Shown here: one piece after another, positions 49,601 through 62,098 of the stretch
How positions within the stretch are numbered: position 1 is the stretch's first letter
Layout of the letters: every line of letters starts with the position of its first letter
DNA from: Prunella strophiata
Taxonomy: Eukaryota; Chordata; Aves; Passeriformes; Prunellidae
DNA length: 64,000 nt
Assembly (NCBI GenBank): GCA_036583965.1
Contig: JAZBQD010000034.1
Coordinates: 14,445,040 to 14,509,039, forward strand
Reading direction: 5' to 3'
The notes under the pieces: generated by a model
Told to the model about the DNA's origin: nothing
Seen by the model: only the letters and a program-made list of their open reading frames with translations
The model's database searches: none
Made by a program: the position numbers and the translations under genes

Positions 49601-52600
49601 GCAGCTGGCAGCTGTCCCTGAATCACCTTAGAGCCTCGACGCTCACTTTTCCTTCTGTGGTTATCCAGAACTGCCTTCATTTCCTTTAGCATTGTGGAAG
49701 TTCCTTTATTTCTCCCTCCTCAAACTGGTATTTATCAGGAAACCATTTCTGGCATCCAACACCTACACAGCATCCTTTCTTTCTGTTTTTATCATATCTA
49801 TGACCTTAGAATGTCTCCTGTAGATTTTCCACCTGACACTGCTGCAGCTACATGCCAGATATCTCCAGGTATAACAGATGGTGGAGGAGCTGTCTGTATT
49901 GTCAGTTCAGAGTCAATCTTTTCAACAGGTTATGACAGTTTATGGAACTGTCTATCTTTTTTTTTCTGCTTTTTCTGCCTTTTCTTTATTATTTAAATAA
50001 CAAACAGCACCCTGTGCTTTGCAGCAAGCAAAGGCACTTGGAACAAGGAGGATGTTTGAGGTGATGCAGGGTTAATTACAGTTCTGATGTGTGAGTAGAG
50101 GTGAAGTAGTTCATATTACAAGGATTGAGAAGATCTATTTCTTCACACATCTTTGTAAAAGTATCATTTAAAGCGTCTGTTCATTACAATTTCTGGCCTT
50201 AAAAGCCTCTGTCATCTCATACCATGGGAGAGAGGGGGGAGGCAGAAATCCAAGTTCTTTTTAGCATCTCTATTGCTTTTTAATGATCTCTTTGGAATCT
50301 TAAATGATCATTTAATATCTTCTATCATCATTTTTCAGAGTTTCACACAATGCTAAGCTTCACTGTTGGTTTTCATGGCTTTTAGCTCTCTAGCATTTCC
50401 AGGCAGCAGCAAACTTTCACTCCTGTCTAAGCTGGCAAGGATAATAGTTATATCCATCACAACAGGAATTCAGTGACAGTTCACTGAGCTCATCCTAAAC
50501 ATCCTCAATGCAGTTCAATACTTGCAAGTCCATAAAATCTGTTTTTTCCTATGCTCAGTGTCAACCTGCCCCCTTTCAGCTCTTTCAAACCACTATCTCT
50601 TATACTTGGAACACCAAATGCTGCATATTCCAGATCAGTGACATCAGTGCCTGTGACAAGCCACTGCCTCCCATTTGGGCCCTTTCTTTACAGCCATCTA
50701 TCTTGTTTTGTAGTCAATTAGTAGTTTTAATATTTGCTAAATTCTATTCTTTCTTTTTGTGGAATTGAAGAAATAAAAATGATTTTCACTTAATTTTTCT
50801 GACAAAAATGATACCATCTCCTTAGCAACATCTTATTTTCCACCTGTTTCCCAGGATCTCATTAAAATTTTGTTATTGTCTCCCCATTCATATTTTTACC
50901 TTTGTTAAATGCATCCATGCCTGCTTTCATGTCTCCTCATTAACATAGAATTTATTAGTATTTAATTTTGCTAGAAGTAACTTGGATGTAATTTTACATT
51001 AACCTATATCTCTTACAAGTTTATTTGATATTAGGATCAATGCATATGCCCTTTTCTTCTGCTTTTCCTTATCATAATATGACAAGTACCCCAGAAAACT
51101 ATACATCGTTTATTTTTTCCCCCAGGAATTCCTAACATCTGCTTAGACATTTATAAACTGATTTCCAAATTCTAGCAAAGCAAAAACCAAATGATGAAAA
51201 CCCATAGTGCATTTCACAATTTCTATCCTCTAGAAAACAAACTATTAGAAATACAAGCAATAGATACTCTGCAGAAATGAAATACAAAGGGATGTAAATG
51301 AGTAAGAGCTCATTTTAGCAGCATTCAGAACACATGTCAGTGCACACAGATACCTGCTCTAAGCTTAGATGCCCCATACTGATGATCTGAAAACTGTGAT
51401 GTTAAAACACTTCTGAGTTTTCCTTAGGTTGAACCCTTTGGGTGCCTGCCAGGAGACTGCACAGCCTCAGATTGCTGAGAGTACAAATTTGGCAGAAACA
51501 TGCATTGTTCTGCTGCTTTTTTTTGATTTTTTTTTTCAACACAAGTTTTTCCTATTTAGGGTTGAGAGGGAAGAAAAAAATGTACCATGTGGAGGCCTGT
51601 TCAAAGTGAAATAAATTTGTGACTTTTTATTTGCACTGGTCAGAAGATACTTCCTCATGATATAGCAACACAGCTCCTGAAAGTAGAGACTCTGCTGAAT
51701 TTCCCAGTCAGAGAATATGATGGATAAAATACCCCCAGTATAATGGATAAAAGCAAATTGCAGGGGGGGACGACTTTCTTCCCTTCCCTTGAAGGAAGCA
51801 AAACCTACAACAACACTGGCAAAATCTGAAAATGTAGTTTTGACCCTAACTAAATATGTAGAAGAAAAAAATTACCAAATATCTACCAAAGACATGTAGA
51901 AGAAAAAAAAATCTATATCTATATCTCAAACCTACTGTTGTCTCTATTGAGAGGAAGCAATAAAATCCAACGCTGCCTCCTCCGCTCCTATAAATTTAGC
52001 ACTTGGCTAAATTTATTGAGCAGTTATTTCCAGGAAGCTTTTTCCACAATCATTCTGTCTCCTGTTCCTCTCACTACAGTCAGCAGAGCTGGGAGAAGTG
52101 TGACCTCCTGACAGAGGATGGTACTGAGAGGAGACAGAAGAATTAGATGACAACTGGGCACAGAGCCATCAATTCTCTAGCTGGAATATTTTTCCTTTCA
52201 AGGTTTCAGATTAAAAAGTGTGAGCAGGGCTAAGGGAGAAGCTTTAAAGGGAGATTCTGGAAGAGAGAGAAAATGGGGCAGGGAAAGCTGCAATGTAAGC
52301 AATATATATAGGTCTGCAGGATCCTTTGTGTGTCCTGAATGGGAAGCTTATCAAAAAGAGCATAAAGCTGTTCTGACAAGATAACACAGTGCGTGGTATC
52401 AGGAAAAAAAGGTAATCTGTTAACAGATCCTTACAAAAGGTTTTGGTTTATGTTTTTTGGTTACATAAGTGCACTTGGGCATTCATAAAGTGAACATGGC
52501 AAACCTCCCGATGAACAGCTGAAAGTTTAAAGGGTTGGCCTCTGAGCAAACAGAAAATGCTCAAGGAGAAGTTGGTTATGAAAAGCAAAAACTTTTCAAA

Positions 52601-53539
52601 GACCAGGATGCTGACAGGTGATTCAGTGTCTGTCAGAGATACCACTACTGTTTTCAGGAAATAATTAACTCTTGTGATTATTCACTTTCTATGTGTGACT
52701 CTGAGGATTTTAGTATTTTTTACTTCTATTTGTGTTTGGGAAACAGCAAAAACAAGTGATGTGCTCCATCTGCTCAGGGTAAATAATGATTAGCATCTCT
52801 ATTTCATCAAAATAGGACTTTTTATGGAAACCTATGTGACTTATTCTTTTAGTTGGTTTTTATCAGCATATTTTGCCACTCCTATATCTTCCCCTAACAA
52901 TGGGTGCAGGGCATGAGGGTCTTATTTGTACAGGCTTGAGAACCCTATTGGGATGAAAAAGCATAATCTCTTATGTGTTAAATATAGTTTTAATCCATAC
53001 TTATCAGTGCAGATCTAAAGTGCCAGAATTATTCAGCTTGCTGTAAAATAATTACAAAATCACCAGGGACTCTTGAGGAATTTTTCAAGGAAGTTAAAAA
53101 AATAAAAAAATTCAGGGTGCATGCCTCAGAATTTTGAAGAAAGGAGTTAAGTTACTTGAACTGAAGGAAGAAAACCTGAAACAGATCTAATGTCTAGGCT
53201 CTGCTGTGAAGGAGAACATGCATCACAATAAATGCTCTCTTTCAAAACTAGGCAAGAAAGTGTTCACAGTTCATGGTAACCTGTTAAAAGAAATTAAAAT
53301 ACATTTTCTTACATAAGGAATGGCCTGTTGAGTGAGATATTAGTGTTGTGTTGTGCTCTGGGCAGTGCCATGCAAGACACTTTTAAGAGAACAAACAGGC
53401 TTCTCCCTTTTGTACAGAGCCCTGGCCTTGCTGTTCCCTTGCACCCCATCCCACTGTGTTTGTGCATCTAGAGCACACATTGCTGCAAGGTTCCTTTTAA
53501 TGAGCAATTAAAAATTTAGTCCTTTCACAGAATAAATGT
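46700..53539. other. Noncoding AT-rich DNA
   Basis: About 6.8 kb without a supported gene. The region 49600-51150 is pyrimidine-rich on the plus strand and has plus-strand frames (100 codons at 49694-49996, 86 at 50508-50768) but no domain. 48195-48350 is TAAT-rich and may be conserved. Small repeats are at 51853-51911 (two near-copies of ATGTAGAAGAAAAAAA) and 51911-51927 (TATATC units). Confidence 0.45.
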
Positions 53540-54020
53540 GTCCAATTGCTTCTGCTCCTTGCTGACACTGTTCAGCTGTCACCTCAGCCTGCTGTGGCAA
53601 CAAATTCCATTAAATTCGTAAACATCTTAATAAAAAAGTGCAAAAAGCGCATCCTTTGTATTAAACCAACCTCCCACCAGTCCAACCAATCCATGTTTGT
53701 TCTAGCACCAAGGGGTTTCCTGAACACCAGTTTTTCATTCACTTCATTTTCATGACTTTGTATATCTTGGCTGTGTCCCCTACTTTAGCCTTTTTTTTCT
53801 CTCCAGACTGCAGAGCCCCAGTTTTTGTGGTTTTTTAGTTTCCTTGTAAGACAATGTCCACATCCTCTCACATTGCAGGTGCCTCTCTTTGTGCTTTTTC
53901 TAACTCCATCAAATCCTGAGATGCAGAAAACAAATCTGCCTTCAGCTGAGCACTCCAAGGTTTCATTTACTCACAAAGTGTTGCTTCTCTCTTGTTCCCA
54001 TTTCTCCTCTGAATGAGCAC
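53540..54020 (-). mobile_element. Ancient CR1-like LINE fragment, ORF2 C-terminal part
   Basis: A decayed antisense copy of the 3' part of a CR1/L3-type LINE. Minus-strand translation gives DLMELEKAQRE (near 53915-53883) and LGLCSLERKKRLK (near 53822-53783). In the same order these match the conserved CR1 ORF2 C-terminal words of type MELEKVQRRA and LGLFSLEKRRLRGD. Further to the 3' side, at about 53570-53670, the minus strand carries GGAATTTGTTGCCACAG and a GGTTTAATACAAAGGA stretch that fit the next conserved parts. Stops and frameshifts break the frame, so it is inactive. Edges are fuzzy. Confidence 0.8.
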
Positions 54021-57000
54021 ACAATTTTACCACCTTTACAAACCTCCTAACCTGCCTTTTCACTCTTCTTACACCCCTGATTTCTCTTAGATTTTATGAC
54101 CCTCTCAGTCCTTCCCTTTCCAAACTGAAATGTTGTATCTCACTGAGCTCTGTCACACACAGGAGCCTGACAAGATCCATCCCATTCAAGAGCAGCTTCA
54201 AGGGCTGCTGTGCCAAGGAGCTCTCAGGTGCTTCTGTTTTGTCTCTTTGCAAATGAGAGTGAAACACAAGAGACCTGCCTACATCTACTCCCAAGCTACT
54301 AAAAAAGCCAAAACAAAACAGGTAAATTTAAGCCACACAGGAGAGGCTAAAGTGGGGTTTTATTTTCATGCTCAGAAATTCCCCTTTTGGTGTGTTGGGA
54401 GGAAGAAAGAAGAGAAAGCTTTTGCAATTGGTAAAGCCAATTGTATTTAACAAAAGAGGATAAAGGTTGAGGTTTTTTCCTATAGGGTAAGCTTACCATG
54501 AATGACCTTCAAAACCTGATGATGTTTTCTCTTGGACTGTGAGCTTAGACTCCTTTAACAGTTCCCATCTAGACCACAGGCAACCAGAAGCCACTTACTG
54601 CTTATATCAAATTTTGAGCAGAACTTCCTAAACTTCACAATTATTTCCACCTTCCCTCCCTCCCTCATATTGTACAGAAAAATAATCTTTACTGGGGTTT
54701 TTTGACAATTTTGAAGACACATCTCTCTAAAACATTGTTTCAATTATCTGTACACAAACATTACACTCTTGGCTTTGCTTGATTCAAACAAGAAAAATCA
54801 GCACATTTTTTATTTACGACTTTGGTCCTTTTCTCACTGGTAGCAAAGGTTTGTTTATTTTAAGCCTTGAAGCTGTTCTAGTCAGCTCTCCTCATGCTGA
54901 GAGAAAAACATGCTTCATCCATTACTATCTCTTCAAACCTCTTAGGAGATAATTAGGCATTGCAATTGATTGCAATTTATTAATCAGACAGTCTGCTATA
55001 ACTTTTTTCTTGTCTTGTTTTTAAACCATAACTTTATACTTGCAGAAAATGATGTGGAAATCTAGCCAGATTTTCTTAAGTGCAACTCACTCCAAATTAT
55101 TCTTGTTTTCTTTTTATCCCTTATGTCTTGTCTAATATTTTTAATGGATCATGGAAAAGTGCTCAGTTACACTGTTATGGCACACAGCAAATTTGTTACA
55201 TACAAGAAAACAGATAGTACTTTATCCACCCATAGTTTACCACTGATTTTTCTGGCTCACACTTTCCTGTTACCTCTACTGCCCATCTGTATTGTTTATG
55301 ACTGATAAAACCCCCAAATTCTATCTCAATATTTATGTCTTACCATTAATTTGGTTACCTACAGCAAGTTTGAGAATCATGTTCCAGTTGTTGCCCAGAC
55401 AGATATAATTTTTGTGGAATTAAGCAACAATCAGTCATACACAATTTCCTGAGGGAAGTGCATACTGCTTTAATTTAATTTTGTTCTATTGTGTGTGATA
55501 GCACTGGTGAAGGGTTTTCATGACATGTTTAAGGATACCACAGGGACACAATACACTGGCATCATATCTGTGATATGCCCAACAGCACTCCAAAATGAAA
55601 TGGTGGCTCTGATCTCTCAAACCAGAAAGCAAAAGAACAAAAAGCATGAGTTTATGTTCTGCTGTCTTGATTTTTGTGATCTGCCTCAATATCAGTTTCA
55701 TGTTCAAATGTGTCAAACCAAGATGACCAAAACCACTCCTCTCTCTCTTCCTGCTGTACTTGGAACTCTTCCCAAGATTAAGAGATAATTTACAGAAAAC
55801 CAGTCACCCTGAAACTCTGAACAAGCTTTAAAGCACAGCACTGGAGTCAAGGGAACATTGGGCTGGGCTTGGGAGCTGTTAGGACAGGGAGGCTGAAAGG
55901 TTTGAGTTTCATTGGTCTCAAGTTGCAGTTATCCCCCTTTTACCACAGGGTACACAAACCATTGTTTCTGAAGTGCAGAGGTCCTTTCAAATTGGTAATA
56001 CTAGACTTTACTCCAGGTTTCATCTGGCTGCCAGATATTGCTCATTTCCAGCCTACCAGAAGGAGAAAAAAAACCCCTCAGGTAAGCCCCCCACTCCCAA
56101 ATCTCCCTCAACTACAGCAATAAGTTAATTTATTTCCAATTCAGCTTCTCCCACATGAAAGAAGTACATAGCAATATATAGTTATAGCAATCATGTGCCA
56201 GCTTCCTGACCTAATTTAGTTCCTCACAAAACCTTTTCTTTGGAAGACTTGAACAAAACAGCTTCTCTCTCAGTTGTCATTTCATAAAAAACCTCAAACA
56301 AAACCACACAAAACAATAACCCACTCTTTTTTTGAATGTACAAAGTTATTCTGATAGAAATTTTGAACAGGTATAGCCTTGACCATTTAGCAGAATGACA
56401 TTTTCTAGCCTAGAAGAGGGAGAGATTGAGATCTCTCCACTCATCTCAAAGTCAGCACTGCACTTGCAGCTCAAATCTACAGCAGAAATTGCAATGTGAA
56501 CTTTGATCCTGCCTCATCTTTCTCCCCCTCTTCTCCAAGGAATGTATTGAGCATTCTTACTTCAGTTTTGAGCCATTTTCATGTTTCACTGGTTTCTTTT
56601 ACCTGAAACACATGTACATCTGCACCATATCACTGCAATGAACTTTTACTTCTATAAAAGATTTTTCCTAAAATTCTTTGCAGATCTAGAAAAGAGTAAG
56701 AACATTTCTTTCAACTAAACACAACAAAACGTACCTTTGTTAATCACTGTTTTTGGTGTGAGTCAGTTTTGCTGAAGATTTGCCAAAGATCCAGCTCCAG
56801 AAGGATGAGCAGTCCTGCAAATAATTGTTACAGGAAATGAGTGTTTAATTCAGTGTAGCACTTGATATTGCTACTCAGTTTTGAGTGGGGCTCTCTGTAA
56901 ATCAGAATCTTTCTCCTTTAAGTCTTCAAGGATTGAATATTGTTGAACTGAGTGAACTGAAGAGAAAGCCACCAAGTTCACTTTGACATTAGAACTATGA

Positions 57001-57837
57001 ACTGGTGTTTCACCCTTGTTTACTTTCAGCAAGAACCCTTAGAGCCCTTCTGAAAGCATTTCCAGGTGGTTGGTACTGTTTCACTGGTCTTTTACCATCT
57101 ACAAGTGCATGTTTATATGCCCCTCTCAGCAGTATTTCACACTGGTGGCAGTCTCTTACTTTACACAATTACATTTTTCTTCTCATGCAGATACCTTGCA
57201 AAAAATTATCAGTGCAAATTAAGAGTAAAGCAGCAAAGTATGACAGGAGCAGGTTATGTTGATAAGAATTACTATTCAATGCCAAAGAACTCCCACTGGT
57301 GTCTTTGTAAAGAATCACAACTAACTGCTGTTTTATAAAAAAATTAGCCTTTTTTCCCTATTCTAGACACTCTCTCTAAATACAGAAATCCTGGGAAAAA
57401 GCATTTTAGCACATTAGAATATAATCAGCAACTAGGCATTTGAGCTAAAGTTAGGGAATAATCAACATCCTCATGAGAAATGAGCATTTTCTCTTAATCA
57501 CAGTGTGTAGCAGCTGACTGTCAAATAGATGTCATTGCTTATTCTGCCAAAGAGAAACCTCTGAGGAGTTTTATTTTTATGGAGTCTCTCAGTCTAAGGA
57601 GAGACACATGTTTGTGACATAGAACACAGAAGAGAAGCACACTGAGGTGAAGGTTACAATATTCTTGCAATGGTCATTCTATCAAATTTTCTATTGTTTT
57701 TCTTATTCCATGGGATTCTTGAAAGCTGAAGTTTGTGAATAATTATAAAGAATGAAAATATCCTATCCAGAAATGAGAGACCATCATCTTCTGGAATTGT
57801 GTCAGCTCACTTGATGCAAGAAACTAAAAATTCCTCA
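54021..57837. other. Noncoding AT-rich DNA
   Basis: No gene is supported. The first few hundred bases are pyrimidine-rich on the plus strand and might be further, unrecognisable CR1. Frames of 99-106 codons (54130-54450, 55489-55788) lack domains. A short A/C tract lies at 56286-56322. Confidence 0.45.
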
Positions 57838-57865
57838 GATATATGTATATATACACACACACACG
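57838..57865 (+). repeat. Compound TA/CA microsatellite
   Basis: A short TA-rich stretch with one interruption runs into about six CA units. A typical vertebrate dinucleotide microsatellite, probably polymorphic. Confidence 0.85.
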
Positions 57866-58542
57866 TAAAATACACCTCAGATACAAAGAAACATGGATAT
57901 GTGAAATATTTATTTAAAATACTCTCAAATTTGGTGAAGCACATAAATCCACCAAGACTGCCATTCTCTTACAATCTTCCATGTCATTGTATGGGATAGA
58001 TTTTAATGATCTAAGCAATAATTCTGTTCTACAGTGGGAAAACATTAATTTTGGAAAACATACCAACTAGATCTTCTTTACATGAAATTAATTGATGAAT
58101 TTTACAATTTCTATAAAAAGAATGGTATCAGAAGGGTGCTCAGTAACTGAACTGCTAATATTGCCTGCCTGCAAGTATCTGCCATCAAGAATTAGGCAAG
58201 TCAGTAATTTAAATGCAGGAACCTAGCCCCAGGGAAACAGTGCCAGCAGCAGCAATTACTTTTCCAAAGTTAAAAAAAGGTAGAGTCAGCACTGGTGAGG
58301 TGTCTAAGATAGAATATTTTATGCAGAATCCAGAAACCAAAACTCATTAGCACTGTTTATCCAGCTAATGGAAGTAACAATCATGGAAATAAGTTTCCCA
58401 GCCTGACAAAACTGAGCCATTTTTAGAGTGCTAACTATAATTTTCCTGTTTCTCAAGCCATCATAGATACATAGCATTTCAGAAGCAGTTCTTACCCAAG
58501 GTGTCTCTCATACATTCTTAACTAAGAAAATATAACAATTAT
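57866..58542. other. Noncoding DNA
   Basis: No gene or repeat recognised. Confidence 0.5.
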
Positions 58543-58558
58543 GTCCTTATTAGGACAA
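58543..58558 (+). promoter_or_regulatory. Candidate SRF CArG box in a dyad
   Basis: CCTTATTAGG at 58545-58554 is an exact CC(A/T)6GG CArG box, the target of serum response factor. It sits within a near-symmetric TGTCCT-TATT-AGGACA. No promoter is next to it, so any role would be as a distal enhancer. The motif is seen; use is inferred. Confidence 0.3.
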
Positions 58559-58828
58559 TTAAATGATCCCAGTTTATATATGAAAAAGTTTATATCCTAC
58601 TCATGAAGAATTTTTATTTAGCATTTGTAAGCTCAGACAGTTTTTTGTTTTCTTTATCTAGCACAGTGGGCAGAAATGGAATAGCTGGTTTTTCTACATG
58701 CTTCCACAGTATAAATAGTGTTTAAATTTACAATTTAGCAGCTTGCAGAAGATTCTCCAAATCATCTTTTAGCCATGCTAAAAAGACTTAATCTGAAACA
58801 TGGTGTGAAGGAAAAACCACACAATTTA
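58559..58828. other. Noncoding AT-rich DNA
   Basis: AT-rich with no gene or recognised repeat. Confidence 0.5.
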
Positions 58829-58845
58829 AATATATATATATATAT
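58829..58845 (+). repeat. (TA)n microsatellite
   Basis: About seven and a half TA units. Confidence 0.85.
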
Positions 58846-61800
58846 CCCCTATATTCTTATTTCAAAACTGAACCAAAGGAGTTAAGGTAAAAGCAAGGGG
58901 AACATGCAGCAGAAACTAAATTGCAGTCATCAGCATAATGAGAACAAATTGTTGCCATGTCCAGGCTTGATTCTATCTGCTCCCCTTTCCTGCCTCTCAC
59001 AGCAAATGACAGTAATTACTGCCTAATACTGCTTTTGGACAGTGCATGAAAAAGCAGGGGAGAACAGGAAAGACTAGAAGCTTGAAATCTAGCAAAATAT
59101 TTAATCCCTTTGCTAGATTTTTGGCATTAATAGGACCAGGCTCACTCAACTTTTTAATTATCAAGAACTTGTAATAAGGCACAATATATTTATACCATGA
59201 AGCATCTACAAGAGCTCTAGACCAAATGAAAACTCATAGGTGCAAGCTACTGGCACAATTTGTCTCTTTATATAATGATATCAGATTGGGTATAAAAAGA
59301 AGTTTAATAAAGACTTATTTCTTATCTAACTGAAAAAAAAATTGGATTTCACCTCTTTCTGTGCCTGCTTGAAAAAAATAACACTGATTGTAGTGAATAA
59401 TATCAACCTGTGGCAGATCCTTTTGATGTTGTATATGTCTATGCCACTCAAAAACCTTTGTTAGGAGAATGAGTTATGTTATCATTATTCTCCATTAACA
59501 TGAAGAAATTATTCAACAGCATTAATCATGTGAAATTTTTTTCACATAACTTCCTTTCAGTGCTACAAGATCAAAACCTAATCCTTTCACTGCATCTCAG
59601 CTGGAATTTATTTAGGAACAAAGAAAAGCACTGTAGGTAACTGTATGACTTGCAAACACATAGCATTTGTCTTTGCAGTGCTGGGTTATCTAAAAGAAAT
59701 GAGTTACTTCAACCTGGATATACAGATCTGCAGTTCAGGGCTGTTGAATTATTTTTTCTCTGGGAGCTGATGCACTCCCCCTCTGACAGCAAACAAAGGG
59801 AAGCTGCAAGGTAACACCTGGCCATGGGCAGTAGGTGGGGACAAATTGAATGTGCACTGCCAAGAGATGCTGATCCTTCCCTTATTTCAGTTTGCTGCCA
59901 TCAATATCCTGTAAGGAGCCCCGAGGGCCTGCAGGCAGGACCAAGTGATCAGGAGTGGTGCAGAACAGCTGGAAACATCCTGCACAGGGAGATCTGGAGA
60001 TCCCTGCTATCAGACAGTGCTGATGTCTGCCATGGCTGCCCTCAAACCCCAGCTCTGGGGTCCAGCACCTCGCAGGGCAGCAGGGATTTCAGAGCACCCT
60101 TCACTGCCAAGGAATGCCTTGTGCTCAGCTCTCACCAACTGTGCTTGCTCCTTGCCTTAAAGTGTGAGACAATCTGACACAGGCACTCAAATTCAATCCA
60201 TTTTCTTAGGTTTATTGATCACGTTATACAATTTGTATCATCACCACATTTTTCTGCCTGTGCAAAGCCCTAAACATCACTACTAAATGGTGATCTGGTT
60301 CTTGATACACATTCTTTTCAGCCACTTCTGAACACAGCAGAGATTTTGGAAATGGCAGCATGTGCAGAATATACCTGTGCCACTTTGGTGTTTCATGTCA
60401 TGTCTGCTTCTGAGAGGTTGTTTTAATGTGTGGAGCAGACATCAGGGACTGAGCAACATGCAGTTAGGTCAGTCATGCAGAACCAAAGAGCAGCAGTGCC
60501 TAAAGAATGATAACTTTTTTGCCACATCAGGACAAAAATCACTGAATGCTATACCAAATGATGCAGATGGTGAACCTATTAAAATTTATTGCTTGATACC
60601 CAGCCAATTTCTTCTACCCTGGATGTAAATTGACATGATAATCAAATGCTATAAACAAAATTAGAGTGCACTGCAGTACAGAATGATATACTAAAATTTC
60701 AAAGCAGATACCACAAAATAGCTACTGCTTTATGATTTCAAAACTTTAGGAAAAAAGTTACTTTCGTTGGCACAAATTACCAAAAGCATTAGCTAGATAC
60801 CTTAAGAAAACCAAACCACAAAAATCCAAAATGTAGGCATTCCACAGCACAGATTATTTTTATTAGCACGAAAACAGGAGCAGATTTATTTACTTTGTTT
60901 GAAATTTAGACAATAAAAATTCAGGCTTTCCCTGACTAATGTGTTGTCAGTGCACAACTGCCTGGTCTGATTTGGCTCAAGACTTGCAAAAGCAATCAAT
61001 CACTGTGAAATGCCTGACTCTCCAGCTGAATGCACTGCTTACAGAGGGCTGAGCATATGCTTTAAGGACTAAAATCATTAATGTTACCAATTTCTCCTTT
61101 CTCCCCCTCCTCAAACAATTTTTAGTGCCCAGAAAGAATAGAAGCTCCCTTAGAAATACATTTAGGACATCTATGAAGGATATGTCCTGCCCTTTCATGA
61201 TTGCCCTTATAATCTTTCCATCTGTAGAGCTACTACTGAGAGATGTGTAACATCTCAGCAATAAAGCTAAAAACTGAAAAAAATATTATTGTAATAGTAA
61301 GCACAATTTGGCCTAATTAATGTACTTATTTTCTAGACTGGAAAAATATTCTAGTCAACAGAAATTAGTCCCACCCTTTTATCTGTCACCACCTACTTTT
61401 GAAATTAATCTCTGTAACATTACAAAGGAAAAGATTTTATGTGCCATAATTGAAACAAAGCTCCATAAAATCACATGTGAAACATCCTGGATTTCTCTGC
61501 CAGATCTTGGTGAGACACACTCACATAGAAACAAACAAAACTGAGAATCTGCTGATGACATCTCTGTGCCTGTGCAGGGATGTACTCAATCATGAGTACA
61601 TCCAAGTTGAGATGATGAAATGTCAGACATTACCCTCAAAATGTGGCAGGGAGCATGTCCTGCACAACCAAATTAGCTTCTCTCTTTTCTGCTGCTGTGA
61701 GCTCCCCCTGCCTTGCTAAGGAGCTGTTGGTTTTGCTGCCATTGACTGAACCACTGGAGCAGTTCTGCTGTTTCTTGAGCATTTCCTACTTCTGCTCATC

Positions 61801-62021
61801 TATACAGCACCTGTGTACATCCTGAACCTAAATTAGGAACTCTAGAGAGGGCTGGAAGGGAAGAACCAATGAGGATGACAGGACAAAACAGCCAAAAAAA
61901 GGCCAAAATAACCAAAAAATTGGTTAGAATGGGAAAACCCCTTAATAGTAGTCAAGGCTACAAATCAATCCAGAAATCATAATTAAATAAACGTTTTCCA
62001 AGCCACAAATGCCTAAGAAGT
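58846..62021. other. Noncoding DNA
   Basis: No gene is supported. The longest frame of the window (117 codons, plus strand, 59824-60177) lies in a GC-richer patch with another long frame overlapping it. It shows no domain, signal peptide or splice boundaries and its composition explains the lack of stops. No mobile element recognised. Confidence 0.5.
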
Positions 62022-62098
62022 AAAAAAAAAAAAAAAAAACAAACCAAAACAAACAAACAAAAAACCAAAACAAACAAACAAAAAAACCAAATCTGTTT
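62022..62098 (+). repeat. Poly(A) run and A/C tract with 21 bp tandem copies
   Basis: 18 A at 62022-62039, then two exact copies of a 21 bp unit (62041-62061 and 62062-62082) made of AAACC, AAAAC and AAAC words, then a third partial unit. Low-complexity DNA that grows by slippage. Confidence 0.9.

Noticed and set aside
59824..60177. Longest open frame, 117 codons on the plus strand
   Set aside because: GC-richer patch, overlapped by another frame, no known domain, no splice boundaries or promoter. Length is within chance for 64 kb.
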